Source: Ditylenchus dipsaci
Lineage: Eukaryota > Nematoda > Chromadorea > Rhabditida > Anguinidae
DNA length: 64,000 nucleotides
Direction of reading: 5' to 3'
NCBI GenBank assembly: GCA_004194705.1
Contig: SADC01000935.1
Coordinates: 1 to 64,000, forward strand
Positions 28,901 to 39,339 of this stretch are shown piece by piece. The position numbers and the translations under genes were made by a program. The notes beneath the pieces are model-generated. The model worked only from the letters and a program-made list of their open reading frames with translations, made no database searches and was not told where the DNA came from. Each line of letters starts with the position of its first letter. Positions within the stretch are counted from its first letter, which is position 1.

Positions 28901-31721
28901 AAGAAATACGGTAATTTTTATTTTTTGGATGCCGTGGCCCCGCAAGCTATTTTTTAGCTATTTTTTCTATCGTATTTTTCTTATTAGGCCGCCCCACCAC
29001 TAATAAGTCGACTCCTTCGACTTTTGGAACCTTTATATCAGCCCAAGCCCGAAATTGACCTAAAATTTCTTGATTTTATTATTTTAATTTTGAACGGGCT
29101 ACGAACAAACTGTACAAAAAAAGTTTTAAAAGTTGTGCGAAAAAGTTAAATATCTAGGTTGTATACCGTGTTATCTGTAAAAAGGTCCCACTCTTCAATA
29201 AGGCTCCTTCTAAGACTCCTTCTCCAAGAAGTGTTGAAAAATAAGTCCCTTGGGGCCTTTTTAGATAAAATACGGTAAATGGTTAGCCATTTAAGTGTTG
29301 AGAAGCAGTGCATTAGCAAAAAGCCATCGAAATTAGCTTCGAAATTAGTTATCAACATTAGTTTTATTGAACTTAAAATCCTAAAGCATCCTAAAGCCCG
29401 CCCTTCATTGTTGAATACTTATTTGATACAAAAAAGTTTGTCATCGCTCTCGGTTTTAAAAATTCTGGCTCTCTTCTCTGTTGATGCTTTCATCCTTCGC
29501 TCTGGCCTTAGGTATCTTCTCTCTTTTGTTCCCTTTTTTTCAGCTCTCGGTTTTAAACCGAGAGCTGAAAAAAAGGAAAAAAAAAGAGAAGATACCTAAG
29601 GCCAGAGCGAAGGATGACAGCATCACTGGCTTTCGGCACTGGCACTCACACATTCTCTTTGAAAACATCTGATTGGTCTTACAACACTTTAAATCCGTGA
29701 CAAACATAGACATATAAAATAGGGCAAAAAAGATGAACTACAATAAAAGCTTCGAAAATTAAGACTGATTACAACATGAAACTGGTAAGATTTAAGCACC
29801 ATGCAGTAACGCAGTTCAAGAGCTACAAGACCCATTCAACAGAACAGTTTTTATTCTGAATATTGAGATATGTCCTTTTAAAAATTATCAATTTCTTGAA
29901 AAAAAGACTGGAATCCAAATTTTCCCAATTTTTCGAATTTCTGTCATTTTTTCAAGGGACTGGTAATTTTCAAAAAGCCCTATTTCACCACTTAGATTAT
30001 GAAAAGTTATTCTGTTAAATGAATTTGTAGTTCTTGAGCTTCGCAACAATAAAAAAAGTTGAAAAAGCAGACATTCATTAATGACTAGGGTTGTCGGCTT
30101 GACGTTATGCATATTTTGAAAATTTTAGATACTTTTTATATGTTAGCTTTTATTTAATAATATTTTTCGTCTCTATAGTAGCGCAAATGAAAGTTCAGAA
30201 TCTTGGCTACACATTGGTATATAAAACTTGTGCTTTTGCGAAAAAAACAGAAAATTTCGTAATTTCGGCTTGCCCAAGCAGATTTCGGCTTGGGCAAGCC
30301 GAAATCGCATTTTCCAAGCCGAAATTGTTTTGATTAAAATTTCTCATTTTTTTTGCGAACGCACAAGTTTTATATACCAATGTGTAGCCAAGATTCTAAA
30401 CTTTCATTTCCGCTATTATAGAGACGAAAAATATGATGAAACTAGAGCTAAAATATAAAAAGCATCCAAAATTTTCAATATGCCTAACGCCAAGCCGACA
30501 ACCTTATTAATGACGACCCAATATTCAAATCCTAAATCTATTTCTAAGCGTGAAATACATAAAAAACTGACCTTTTTCTACTGGGCAATTATTTTCCACT
30601 GAGCAAACATACTGGCGATTAGAAACTACTGTTCTTCTGTAAAATAGTATTTTGTAAAGCAAAATTTATCTTGAATAAAACTTAAATGAACCTAAAGAAA
30701 ATTTTGCATGCATTACAAGATAAAATGTTGATGTAAAATCCAGATGCTACATCTCCACAAACAACACAATTTTTTTCTCTAACAGTTCTATAGCTTGTTA
30801 TAGCTGAAAAAACATGCTAGAAATTTTTCATAATGGCTCATCTATAAACGTTGTCGTTGGAACATTTTTTATAAAGCCATTTTTCGCCAACGACAGCGAC
30901 GACGATAAAAAATCCAACGACAACGCCAACGACGACGCCAAGGACAGCAAAATTTTGGCGCTACTGTAATATAATACCACCCTCCCATAAAAACGCTTCT
31001 GTAATATACCCCCCACCCCAAAATCGACCTATTACAGTAGCTTTTTTGGGGAGGAGGGTATATGACAGTAGCGTCGAAATGTTTCATTGCAAATCGGGCA
31101 AATGTCGCATTTTCACTCGAGATTTCGAGGCACGTGTGGAGCGTGTGGAGAAACGTGTGGAGAATATAATTAAAAATAAAAATTCTGACATAAAGGGGCA
31201 TGCCCACGCTAATAAGAGGTGGTGCCCGGGAATTCGAAAATTTTTCCTGATCACTGAACTTCTGTACGTATTTTTCAGCTTGATTTCTAACAAAACTATA
31301 TCTAGAATTAGATTATAGGCCTAGTTTCGTTAGAACCGAGTTGAATACTTAGTAAAATTGTTTGAATTCCGGGCACCACCTCTTATTAGTATATATTAAA
31401 AATACAAAATTTGTCTAATTTGGAATAAAAATTTTCGTTCTCATTGCATTGTCGATGGATTTTTTATAAAAAAGTCGTCATCGTGGTTGCCGTTGTCGTT
31501 GTTGTTGGCGTAAAAGCGTTTTTTAACGATATCGACGACGACAACGACAACGTTTATAGATGAGCACTAACTTTTTTTTTAAGATAGTTCACCTGTTTGA
31601 AGAACAGACGAATCAGTGTTCTTATCAGGATTTTCTAGTTGTCTGAATTCAACTTAACCACATCCTTGGGAAAGTTTCCTTGCAAAATGTCAAATACCGG
31701 TTTTTCGCAAGGTGATAACAT
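22950..31721 (-). CDS. Nuclear hormone receptor (zinc-finger DBD plus LBD)
   Basis: A ligand-type transcription factor acting in the nucleus. Proposed exons in transcript order: 31593-31721, 30692-30803, 30572-30636, 28402-28466, 28074-28126, 27849-28027, 26037-26233, 23545-23667, 22950-23048. Exons 2-4 give the complete C4 DNA-binding domain: CVVCGDVASGFYINILSC, NACKIFFRRTVVSN, YVCSVENNCPVEKG, KRTEC and ACRFQKCIDVGMKLK. The P box is CNACK. Exons 5-6 are the hinge (DVKKQVIEDERS, EKLLKYIGQAVKLE). Exon 7 opens the ligand-binding domain (WAHVDLHLGVEYIKTLEAFK, HLSETEK). Exon 8 gives LSDSSRKLISDYRAMY and LLHYLQNKYGYSRGAQ, the helix 8-10 region. The last exon (MEALRNLTLEGLYEKLLNW...) ends the protein. 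Splice phases 1-2-3-4-5 agree. Indels are needed in exon 1 and near 28446, 28010, 26125 and 23600. An exon covering LBD helices 5-7 was not found. DBD features resemble nematode supplementary receptors. Confidence 0.85.
23345..23545. repeat. Right arm of the 2-kb inverted repeat pair
   Basis: Reverse-complement partner of 21480-21755, with 'GGTAGCTTCCAGAACTTTTT' and 'AAAATGACGCCAGAAAGCG'. It abuts the splice donor of the nuclear receptor exon at 23545-23667. Confidence 0.65.
24155..24382. mobile_element. Divergent group B MITE
   Basis: 'TCTCTAATAGAGACACCCGA' on the left and 'GTGGCTCTATTAGAAGAAAT' on the right form the group B arms. The terminal CCGTATTT has decayed. Confidence 0.5.
24658..25265 (+). 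mobile_element. hAT element with transposase C-terminal fragment
   Basis: Ends TAGAGATGATACCGGGACGG and CATCATCTCTA, with a perfect 8-bp target duplication AAATTGAG (24650-24657 and 25266-25273). Sub-terminal 'CCCGTCCCG' repeats fill both arms. The centre (about 24925-25025, + strand) encodes ARDVYDYRRTNLDPEKAEML followed by MFLNRNLFI. This matches the end of the hAT C-terminal dimerisation region (R-x-x-L-x-P...E...FL..N). Only this fragment survives. Confidence 0.88.
26378..26859. mobile_element. Group B element containing a nested group D element
   Basis: Ends CCGTATTTTTTCTAATAGAG and CTCTATTAGAGGAAATACGG, flanked by TA (26376-26377 and 26860-26861). A 231-bp group D element sits inside at 26480-26710. 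Confidence 0.82.
26480..26710. mobile_element. Group D element, 8-bp target duplication
   Basis: Near-inverted ends GGCGCTACTGTAATATA and TATATGACAGTAGCGTC, with an 8-bp duplication CGTTCAGT on both sides (26472-26479 and 26711-26718). It contains C-rich and G14 tracts at its sub-terminal positions. The duplication size fits hAT, Mutator or Merlin. A related element lies at 30956-31077. Confidence 0.75.
26923..27062. mobile_element. Group B MITE
   Basis: A 140-bp element with ends CCGTATTCTC and GATAGAATACGG, flanked by TA at 26921-26922 and 27063-27064. Confidence 0.7.
28225..28345 (+). mobile_element. SINE-like repeat copy
   Basis: 'GCGCAGGTTCGATCCCACCT' (B-box-like) followed by 'TTTTTTGGTATGTTTGACC' and 'ACGAATTCCAAATGTGGCGC', the same head and body as at 9.95-10.5 kb. 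It sits in a nuclear receptor intron. Confidence 0.5.
28662..28911. mobile_element. Group B MITE
   Basis: A 250-bp element, ends CCGTATTTCTTCTAATAAGC and GCTTATTAGAAGAAATACGG, a 20-bp perfect inverted repeat flanked by TA (28660-28661 and 28912-28913). A second group B-like element follows at 28969-29275. Confidence 0.88.
28969..29275. mobile_element. Group B MITE, diverged
   Basis: Left 'TCGTATTTTTCTTATTAGGC', right 'GGCCTTTTTAGATAAAATACGG', followed by TA. The interior has the group's 'GTTGAAAAATA' motif. Confidence 0.6.
29484..29625. mobile_element. Near-perfect palindrome about 140 bp
   Basis: 'CATCCTTCGCTCTGGCCTTA' and 'GGTATCTTCTCTC' are mirrored by 'GAGAAGATACC' and 'TAAGGCCAGAGCGAAGGATG', with centre CTCTCGGTTTTAAACCGAGAG. 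A truncated relative (GGTATCTTCTCTCTTTTGTT...CCCTCGGTT) lies at 37265-37310. Confidence 0.8.
30086..30506. mobile_element. hAT MITE, 421 bp
   Basis: Ends TAGGGTTGTCGGCTTG and CAAGCCGACAACCTTA with a perfect 8-bp duplication TTAATGAC (30078-30085 and 30507-30514). The element is palindromic almost throughout; its centre is CAAGCAGATTTCGGCTTG. It lies in intron 3 of the nuclear receptor. Confidence 0.92.
30835..31565. mobile_element. 731-bp foldback with nested elements in NR intron 1
   Basis: Ends GCTCATCTATAAACGTTGTC and ACAACGTTTATAGATGAGC. Arms continue as CAACGACAACG repeats. Nested inside are a group D element (30956-31077) and an inverted pair with 'AAAGGGGCATGCCCACGCTA' (31192-31390) resembling group E ends. 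It begins 32 bases from NR exon 2. Confidence 0.72.
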
Positions 31722-31889
31722 TGTCAGATCTTTTATTTTGTAAATTTGTTTAACAATGTTATTTCTAAATGATGTAAGTTGAACGTCGGTTTTCCGGCAC
31801 CTTGCGGACTGGCTTCAGTGTGCCGGATAACCGAGGGTGCCGGATTACCGCATAAATCAAGTACCGCATAACCCAGGTTCAGCTGTAAT

Positions 31890-33130
31890 TAGTGTTGATG
31901 TCTAGGGGTGCGGAGCGGTTTGCGGGGCGGGTTTTCGATTAAGTGCGGGTAACGGGTAACCCGCAAAAATTATTGCGAGTCACCCGCGGGTTTGCGGGTT
32001 TTTCATTGTTCATTTTCACGGTTCTAAAAAATCGCAACATTACAAAAATCCTGCAAAATTTTGCTTAGAAATTGTTCTTAGAATACTTCCAAATTTTTCT
32101 GTATAGTTACAGACTTTTACAATTTGTTGTTTATTGAACTGTTTATACTGGTTTGCAAGCTTTGTTCATTGGCTTCGTTGAATCCAATCGCCTCATTTCT
32201 ATAATTTATTTCAGGTAATGAAGCAGAATATCTGGCGGATCGATCTATTCGAAAGAAAGGTATCAGATGAATCTGGAAAAGATCGGATCTTGTCGTCTGC
32301 AAGGAATGTCGAGCCAACCATGTCAGAAAGTGTGAGCTAAAAATTTCCGGTCGAAGCGTCTCTACTCTCATTCGGCATCAATGCCACCATTGAGAAAATA
32401 TTGAAGGAGTGGAAATAGGCCGAAGCAAGTGTTTCTTCGGGATGGAGCTGCTAACATGAAGAAAGCGTTAAAAGGTAATACAGGATTCTATTTTTTCAAC
32501 TGTCTTTCTTACCACGGTTTTTCTATTAGTGTCATTCGAACACGCTGATTGTGCTGCTCATAAAATGAATCTTGCAGTCAAATCAACTCTATTTTCTGGT
32601 TGACTACTAATTGAACAGTGTCTTAGGAAGTGTCGGAGCGTTGCGGGCCATTTGGTGGGTCTCGTGGGTCTGCTGCCAGAGGGTATCTTTGTGAAATTCA
32701 AAAGGATCTTCAATTGCCAGCGAATAACATCATTCAGGTATCACTAGGAGACGATTACCTCAGAGTTTTTTGCGTTATTATTTAGTACGAAATTATTATA
32801 GGATATTGCAACAAGATGGAACTATACGTTGACAATGGTGGAGTGCCTCATTCAGCAAAAAAGAGCGGTGGAAACTTACAACTCATTTTTCTCAATCGTG
32901 CTCTCTTGGATAATTATTTTGTTTATTGATTTCCTGCAATTTTTGTACATTCTTGAAGCTAATAAAGTTATTTACGGATATATCGCGGGTTTTTAATTAT
33001 AGCTGTGACATATGCGGTACCCGCGCAGGTTTTGACATGGTGCGGGTGGGTTTGCGGGGCGGGTTGCGGGTCCAGTGCGGGGCGGGTTTGCGGGTTTACC
33101 CGCGGGTAGTCCGCCCCGCAATCAACACTA
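31890..33130 (+). mobile_element. hAT transposon with decayed BED-type transposase
   Basis: Ends TAGTGTTGATGTC and GCAATCAACACTA with a perfect 8-bp duplication GCTGTAAT (31882-31889 and 33131-33138). Sub-terminal 'GCGGGTTTGCGGG' repeats occur on both sides. Transposase pieces on the + strand are a BED-finger region near 32.27-32.38 kb (GKDRI, CKECRANHVRKCELKISGRS, STLIRHQCHH), HADCAAHKMNLAVKS near 32.54 kb, and LQLPANNIIQ then DIATRWNYTLTMVECLIQQK at 32.71-32.86 kb. This is the conserved 'DVPTRWNSTY' block. Frame breaks and missing catalytic segments show it is non-autonomous now. Confidence 0.92.
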
Positions 33131-33139
33131 GCTGTAATA

Positions 33140-34255
33140 TAACTTTTTCAGCAAACATGCAGTGAGAAATTCACAGAGCAATAAAAGTTTATAAAAGTCA
33201 CCGTATTTTTTTTCAACTACCAGGTAATAATTCACCAAGACTTGCTGAAATTTGGAAAATTTAAGATCAATTTCGAGATTTCAGAGTATTTAACTGAAAT
33301 CGAAAAAGCCAAATATGTAGAGCTTGTGGAATTATAGCTTGTTGGAAAATAGGGAAATTTTATTAACAGCGTTGCAAGACGGCATTTACAAATATTTTTC
33401 ATGTTCACACATGGTTGTTCATTTTTCGTTATAGTCAAAACTATTTCGGGTGTACTGTTTTGATGCAGTTTTTTAAGGATCATCGCTTTCGCGGGGGCTA
33501 AATTGAACCTGAGCACCAACCCTAAGATAGTTGATATCCTGTCATTTTGCTTATTTTATATTAAGTGCTGATTTTTTTATGTTCGAAAATGTAATAAAAT
33601 TGGAAAATCACTACTTTCAAAGCGATTTTAAGCAATTTTGCTGATTTTTTGACCTAAAATACTAATTTTGAATCATTTCGATTTGGAGCCTTGCATCATA
33701 TCAATATTGGAGCGTAACACAACAAAATACAAAATAATATTACAAAAAAAAACTTGCAAATTTTATAGAATCGATGTTAAATACAGTAAATGTAAAAGAT
33801 AAAATCATAAAAGCTGTACAATTTGTTTTGAAAGCCCTAAATATATACACAAAATTGATTTTTTTTCCTATGATTTTTGCTAAAGCATCAAAGCTATGAA
33901 AAATCAATACAACAGCTACTTAGTTTTTTTCAAAATTTTAGCGTATAAACCAAGGCTCTTGTTCGTACTTTTTGTAAAGATTTGTACTTTAATTTTATCT
34001 CACGCCAAAATCTTATTTTTGCTGCTCAAAGACAAAACAAATGAGCACTAGATAAACTTTTTTTTTATCAAAAATGACCAAATTGTACTTGTTAGCCAAA
34101 TATACTATATTTGAAAAATACTTAATAATAGCCCAGTGTGAGCACTGCTTTCAGTAAATTCAATTGTTATACCATTATCGTGTTTGATAGAAAAATTTGG
34201 TGCTCTTTGAGCAGCTTAATAAAAAGAGATTTATAACCTCACAAAAATTTTATTA
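33140..34255. other. No gene seen
   Basis: AT-rich sequence with a decayed group B end near 33.20 kb (CCGTATTTTTTTTCAAC). No exon with splice sites and sustained coding character was found on either strand. Confidence 0.4.
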
Positions 34256-34259
34256 AGCT

Positions 34260-34870
34260 CTAGGCGCTACATATGCTCCGGTAAGTAAGTGCGCTCATCT
34301 CTAACCTACCTCCCATATTTAGGAGGGAATATGCCCCTCCCAGATCAACTTTTTTCAAAATGTTTCCAAACACTTTATATCGACCTAAAATGGCAAAAGT
34401 GGCCAATTTTGGACAAGAAGGAAGATTTTGAACATAGTTTTGAATACTGGGGCCTACGCATAAATAAATCTGGTATGCATGTTTTTTCATGCACCAGAGT
34501 CACTTTCGAGTGATTTGTGTCTAAGGTATGTGGGTGTGCGCATCTCAACTCCAAGCAACAAAGCCCCCTGCGCCCGAGGGGCTTGGTCGGTTAGAGATGC
34601 GCGCACTCACTTACCTTAGACATAATTCCGAGCAAGACTCTCGATTAAAAATGCATTTAAAGACTTTTTTGCCAAGTCCCATGTGGAAAAACACGGTGAA
34701 ACAGGCAAAAAGTCGAAATTTCAAAAAGCTCAAAACTCAATTTTTTGGACCAGAACTCAAAAATAATGTCTTTTTTGAACTCCTGAGGTCATTTTAGGTT
34801 GATATAGGGTGTTTGGAAACACTTTTTTAAAAAGTTGATTTGGGGGGAGGTATGTTCAAGTAGGTTCAAA
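34260..34870. mobile_element. Group A full foldback element
   Basis: The left end is GGCGCTACATATGCTCC. The arms pair 'CAACTTTTTTCAAAATGTTT' and 'CACTTTATATCGACCTAAAA' with right-hand 'TTTTAGGTTGATATAGGGTG' and 'AAAAAGTTGATTTGGGGGGA'. The core carries GTGATTTG-TGTCTAAGG and the 'GCCCCCTGCGCCC...GAGGGGCTTGG' hairpin between inverted GTGCGCAT/ATGCGCGC. Confidence 0.75.
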
Positions 34871-35509
34871 CTCTATTTTTTAGGAAATCATTCCGATTTG
34901 TGGGTCATACGAGACATGTGCACGGGATGGGCCGAAAAAGTCACTCCGGGCCGGCCAGTGAAGCCTGGAAGTTTGTTGACTATGTCATACTTGTTAACTA
35001 TGTAAGTAGGAGGTATAAACGGTTAACTATGAAAATTTTGTTGGCCAAAACTTTATAGCCTTGAAAACTTGGAATATTTAGAACTTTTGTTTAAGGTGGG
35101 AAGATGAAAGATGTTAAGGAGATAGTCTTGACACGAAAGCTTTAACCCTAGTTATTGCTTTTTAAATGTGACCTTAGAGCTATGTTTTGTGGAAAACTTG
35201 GTGTTGAAATGTCAGACAAACTTGTGCAGAATCAAAAGTTAGATTGTCATCATCAATAGCAAAAATTTAAAATTTATTTAGAAAATGCTCTAAAAGTTAA
35301 AATGGAATAGAAAACTAATCAACCGTTTTCCATGGTTTTTTCCCTTTTCCATTTCGATTTTTAGAGCATTTTTCTAAGCAATTCAAAAATTCTGATATCA
35401 ATAATGCTAATCCAACTTTTAATTCTGTATAAATCTGTCTGAAATTACAACACCGAGTTTTTGACAAAATAGGGTTCTAAACTACATTTAAGAAAACAAC
35501 AAAATCGAC

Positions 35510-36195
35510 CCTAATTTGATTAACCCCCCCCCCCCCCTAATCAACTTTTTTAAAAAGTGTTTAAAACACCCTATATTGACTCAAAATTGCCTCAGGAGTT
35601 CAAAAAAAACATTATTTTGAGTTCTGGTTGATAAAAAATTGAGTTACGGATAATTAAAAATGTCGACTTTTACCTGTTTTACCATGTTTTTCAATATGGG
35701 ACTTGCCAAAAACAGGCTCTAAATGCATTTTCCATCGAGAGTATTGCTCGGAATTATGTCTAAGGCAAGTGAGTGCGCGCATCTCTAATCTACCAAGCCC
35801 CCTGCGCCCCTTCGGGTGCGCAGGGGGCTTCGTTGCTTGGAGTTGAGATGCGCACACCACATACCTTAGACACAAATCACTCAAAAGTGACTCTGGATCG
35901 TGAAAAAGCATGCATACCAGAGTTTATTTATGCGGTAGGCCCCAGTCAACAAAACTATGTTCAACATCTTTCTTTTTGTTCAAAATTAGCCCTTTTTTGG
36001 TACATTTCCACCCAAATACAGACCTAAATCCCTTCAAAAATAGTCAAAATGGGTAATTTTGGTTGGTCCAAAACTCAATTTTTTATTGACTAGAACTCAA
36101 AAATAATCCCTTTTTGAACTTCTGAGGCCATTTCAGGTCGATATAGGTTGTTGGAAAGTGGTTTATCGAAATGGTTTATCCAAGTAGCGCCAAAA
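35510..36195. mobile_element. Group A full foldback element, opposite orientation
   Basis: A near-complete copy of about 690 bp ending CAAGTAGCGCC. A C14 tract is in the left arm. Arms pair 'CACCCTATATTGACTCAAAA' with 'CATTTCAGGTCGATATAGG', and 'TCAGGAGTTCAAAAAAAACA' with 'TTTTTGAACTTCTGAGG'. The core hairpin is AAGCCCCCTGCGCCCC...GGTGCGCAGGGGGCTT at about 35803-35832. A stable stem of this size would fold in RNA. Confidence 0.8.
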
Positions 36196-36264
36196 AATCA
36201 ATATTGATCTTTTCGTGTCGAGACTATCTCCTCAACAGGTTTCACCAACACAACCCTCTTTTAA

Positions 36265-36496
36265 AGGGCATGCCCGTGCCCGACACGGAGAAAAGGCGGG
36301 GACCAGCACTTTTTTTCTTTCTCGATCAAGTTTCACATGCATACGCATTCAGATTTTTTAAGTTTTCTGCCCAGTTTTTAAAAGTAGTATAGGGTCATTA
36401 ATATTAGATTTGACGCAAAACGAGTGAAAAATAGAACGATTCAAAAAAAATTGCTGGTCCCCCGCCTTAACTTTTAAAACGCACGGGCATGCCCCT
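36265..36496. mobile_element. Group E foldback, TTAA target
   Basis: Ends AGGGCATGCCCGTGC and GCACGGGCATGCCCCT, flanked by TTAA (36261-36264 and 36497-36500). Inner arms pair GGCGGGGACCAGCA with TGCTGGTCCCCCGCC. Confidence 0.78.
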
Positions 36497-36995
36497 TTAA
36501 ATCGAAATGTCCGAAATTGATTTTTTGAAGTTCATAAAGCTTAAAGTTATGAAATTCAAAAATTAATAATTAAAATAACGTTTTCAAAACTTTCGGTGTG
36601 AAAAAATTAAAGAATTAAAAAAGTTAAAAGTGCCATTGTCATCATCGACGATGGTGTTTATTAAGTAATAGCAAATATGGCCCACTTATCCTGCTCTCAA
36701 AATAAATGTCAGTCATTAATAAAAACAAGAACTTTTCACACACCGAAGAATAAATAACAAAAAATAAGAAAGATAAGAAACATAAGCAGTGGTTTACAGA
36801 ATTAGAAGATTATGTTAGGTGCATAAGCTTTACATTGATTTGAAACTATTGGTTCTAGTACTTATGCGGTTTCCGAGCACGTTGCTGTACTTTTAAAAAA
36901 TGATTGAAAGAAGAATTTTTTTATTTAATTCCTTGACATACAGCTGAATTTGGTTACACAATTGATAAAATAGATTTATCACTTGGCCTTTCAAA

Positions 36996-37259
36996 TTGAG
37001 AAAGAAAAAAAAAGAAAGGCTAGAATCGCTGATTTTACAAATGCCAAACTCTGCCAAACATATTTTTGGCTATCGAACCAAGGATTTATCCAGATTATTA
37101 TTAATATATATTTGTTTATCAATGAATCAAAATTTTGAAAAAATAAATGAATTATGTAGTCACAATTTATTTTTAGTTGCTTATTCCCAGATCTGTTTGG
37201 ATGACGCATCATCTGCGACTTCTCTTTTATCCATATTGCAAAAAGACAAGGCACTGTAG
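36996..37259 (+). CDS. Possible exon, unrecognised helical protein
   Basis: An 87-codon frame with balanced codon use: RLESLILQMPNSAKHIFGYR, TKDLSRLLLIYICLSMNQNF, ASSATSLLSILQKDKAL, then a stop. It looks helical and could be a 3' exon. No acceptor joins it to anything convincing, and the opposite strand is also open here. Treat as tentative. Confidence 0.25.
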   Translation: MRKKKKERLESLILQMPNSAKHIFGYRTKDLSRLLLIYICLSMNQNFEKINELCSHNLFLVAYSQICLDDASSATSLLSILQKDKAL

Positions 37260-37689
37260 CCCGTAGGTATCTTCTCTCTTTTGTTTCTTTTTTTTCAGCC
37301 CTCGGTTAAAAGCTTTCAACTGCCTTACCAGCTTTTACCTTTCCTCTTTACATCAAAACGTGCAAGATTCAAACGTTTTTTTAAATAGGAGAGGACAACG
37401 GAAAATTTTTTTTGATAAAAAAACTTCTGATATAAATCGTGTAGATAAAATAAGGACTTGAAAATGAGCTTTCAACAAGCTCCATTTGAGGATAAGAAGA
37501 TGGGTCCACTCAGGTCGACACTCGGCTCCACATTGGTCACAAAAGTACGACTTGCTAGATAATGGTCATCGTTAATTGAGAAAGTGCACAGAAAACGACG
37601 CTATTTATCAAATTATCAATTCAAAGTCTTTTTCTATGAAAAAGATTCTACGTGTGACAAAAAATCTTCCAACCCACCATCGGCAATAT

Positions 37690-37930
37690 GGCAAAAATGA
37701 TAGATTTTCAGTAGGTTTTAACTTTCTGGGCCTATCGCATATAGAAACTCTGATATGCATATGCTTTTTCATGCATCCAGAGTCACTTTTGAGTGATTTG
37801 TGTCAAAGGTATGTGCGTGTGCCCATCTCAACTCCAAGGCCCCGAAGGGGACGCAGGGTGCTTGAGAGTTAGAGATGCGCACACTAACTTACCTTAGACA
37901 CAATTCCGAGCAAGACTCTTGGTGAAAGAG
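37690..37930. mobile_element. Group A core copy
   Basis: Carries 'GTCACTTTTGAGTGATTTGT', 'GTGCCCATCTCAACTCCAAG', a short GGCCCC...GGGGAC core, and 'AGAGATGCGCACACTAACTT' followed by 'CCTTAGACACAATTCCGAGC'. Confidence 0.7.
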
Positions 37931-38639
37931 ATCTTGTTGAGGGCGTTCGGATAAATCTAGAGTATTAGGTTGGTGCATAAGTTTTAAACCATACAAAGAC
38001 TTTTTTTGCAAACGAAATTTCTCTTATAACAAAATCCAAACAATAGGTTTTGTAGCCCTGAATCTCCTTTTTCAAATGGCATATTTAACTTAGCTTGATT
38101 ATTCTGGATAACTCACCATTTGGGTCCAAACACTTGTCTGGTCATTTGAGAAGGTTACCGCGTTTTCATCACTTTAACTGGTCAAATGTTTTATTGAATT
38201 TTGAGCGTCACGACAAAATTTATCACCATGTTGTAGCGCAGCTCAAGAGCTACAAAATCCATATTACAGAATGATTTTTGAAAATCTGAGTATTGAGATA
38301 TGGCCTTTTGGAAAAAATCATTTCTTTTGAAAAAATGACCAAAATCAGAAAATTGGCAAAAACTTGCGTTTTCGTAAATAAAATATGTGTAAAATATGTA
38401 AAATAATTGATATTTCTAGTGAAAAATGTTGCGGAGAAGGCATGTGAAGCAAAACAATTTGCAGCAAAAAAGTATTTTAGCAGCAAAAAAAAGTATTTTA
38501 GCAGCAAGAAAAAGTCTTTTTTGCAGCACGAAGAGTCTTTTTGCAGCAAAAAAACATATGACCGTCATTTTCTGTCATATGACCAGAGGGCGGTCATTGA
38601 GAAATAGAAATTGGCAATGAAGGTTTTTTTGGTAAAATA

Positions 38640-38747
38640 TCGATTGGTGACAATTTTGATTGGTGACTATCGATTGGTGACAGTATCGATTGGTGACTAT
38701 CGATTGGTGACAGTATCGATTGGTGACTATCGATTGGTGACAATTTT
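38640..38747 (+). repeat. Tandem repeat ATCGATTGGTGACTATCGATTGGTGACAGT
   Basis: Alternating 'ATCGATTGGTGACTATCG' and 'ATTGGTGACAGT' units, about seven copies of the ATTGGTGAC core. An inverted copy (TTGTCACCAATCGATAGTTG) lies at 39944-39963, marking the far end of a putative transposon. Confidence 0.8.
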
Positions 38748-39339
38748 ACACCGAGGCGCAATTGTACTCTGGAACCCCAAACGTTATTATTATATTTCTC
38801 TTCGTTGTTCTGTTTCTACTTCTCTTTCTGCCTTAAATCGCTGCTTCCTCGTTTATTTACTTCCTTTTAGATGGCTGCTCTGTCTCTAACTTACTTGAAA
38901 CGCATTGGATGAAGAAGCTACCGCTCACGCCTTGCCCGGTCAATCCGCTGATGTGCTATACGTGGTCGAATCGAGGGAAGAATCCTAAAAGAAGGATGGA
39001 GTTCAGCTTTGCTATTTCGTCTGCTCGGGATGCCGGTCGCTGGCTCCTAAGGGGCTAATGTGCAGGACAATCCACTTCCAGCAAGGGGCAGATCTCACAA
39101 GCAACACCTGGCTGGATGCGGCGCCAAAAACAAGCACTTTTGTGAGCCAAGACTTTTGAGCGAGGCTAGTAGTTTTATCTTTACTATTTTCGGTAACACT
39201 ATAGAATCCCCCCAATAGCGAAAAGTTTACTTTTCCTGAAGGGGAAAGGACCCGTCCCATTTTGATTCTCGTGCTCTGATTCTCGTACTCATACTTTCAA
39301 TGTTGCCCTAAATTTTATTTATTTTATTTTGTTTCACAG

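Noticed and set aside
29279..29672. 106- and 63-codon open frames
   Set aside because: They cross the near-perfect palindrome at 29484-29625 and end in Lys/Glu runs from its A-rich arm.
38640..38747. CRISPR array
   Set aside because: Units are continuous short tandem repeats without spacers, in a eukaryotic genome.
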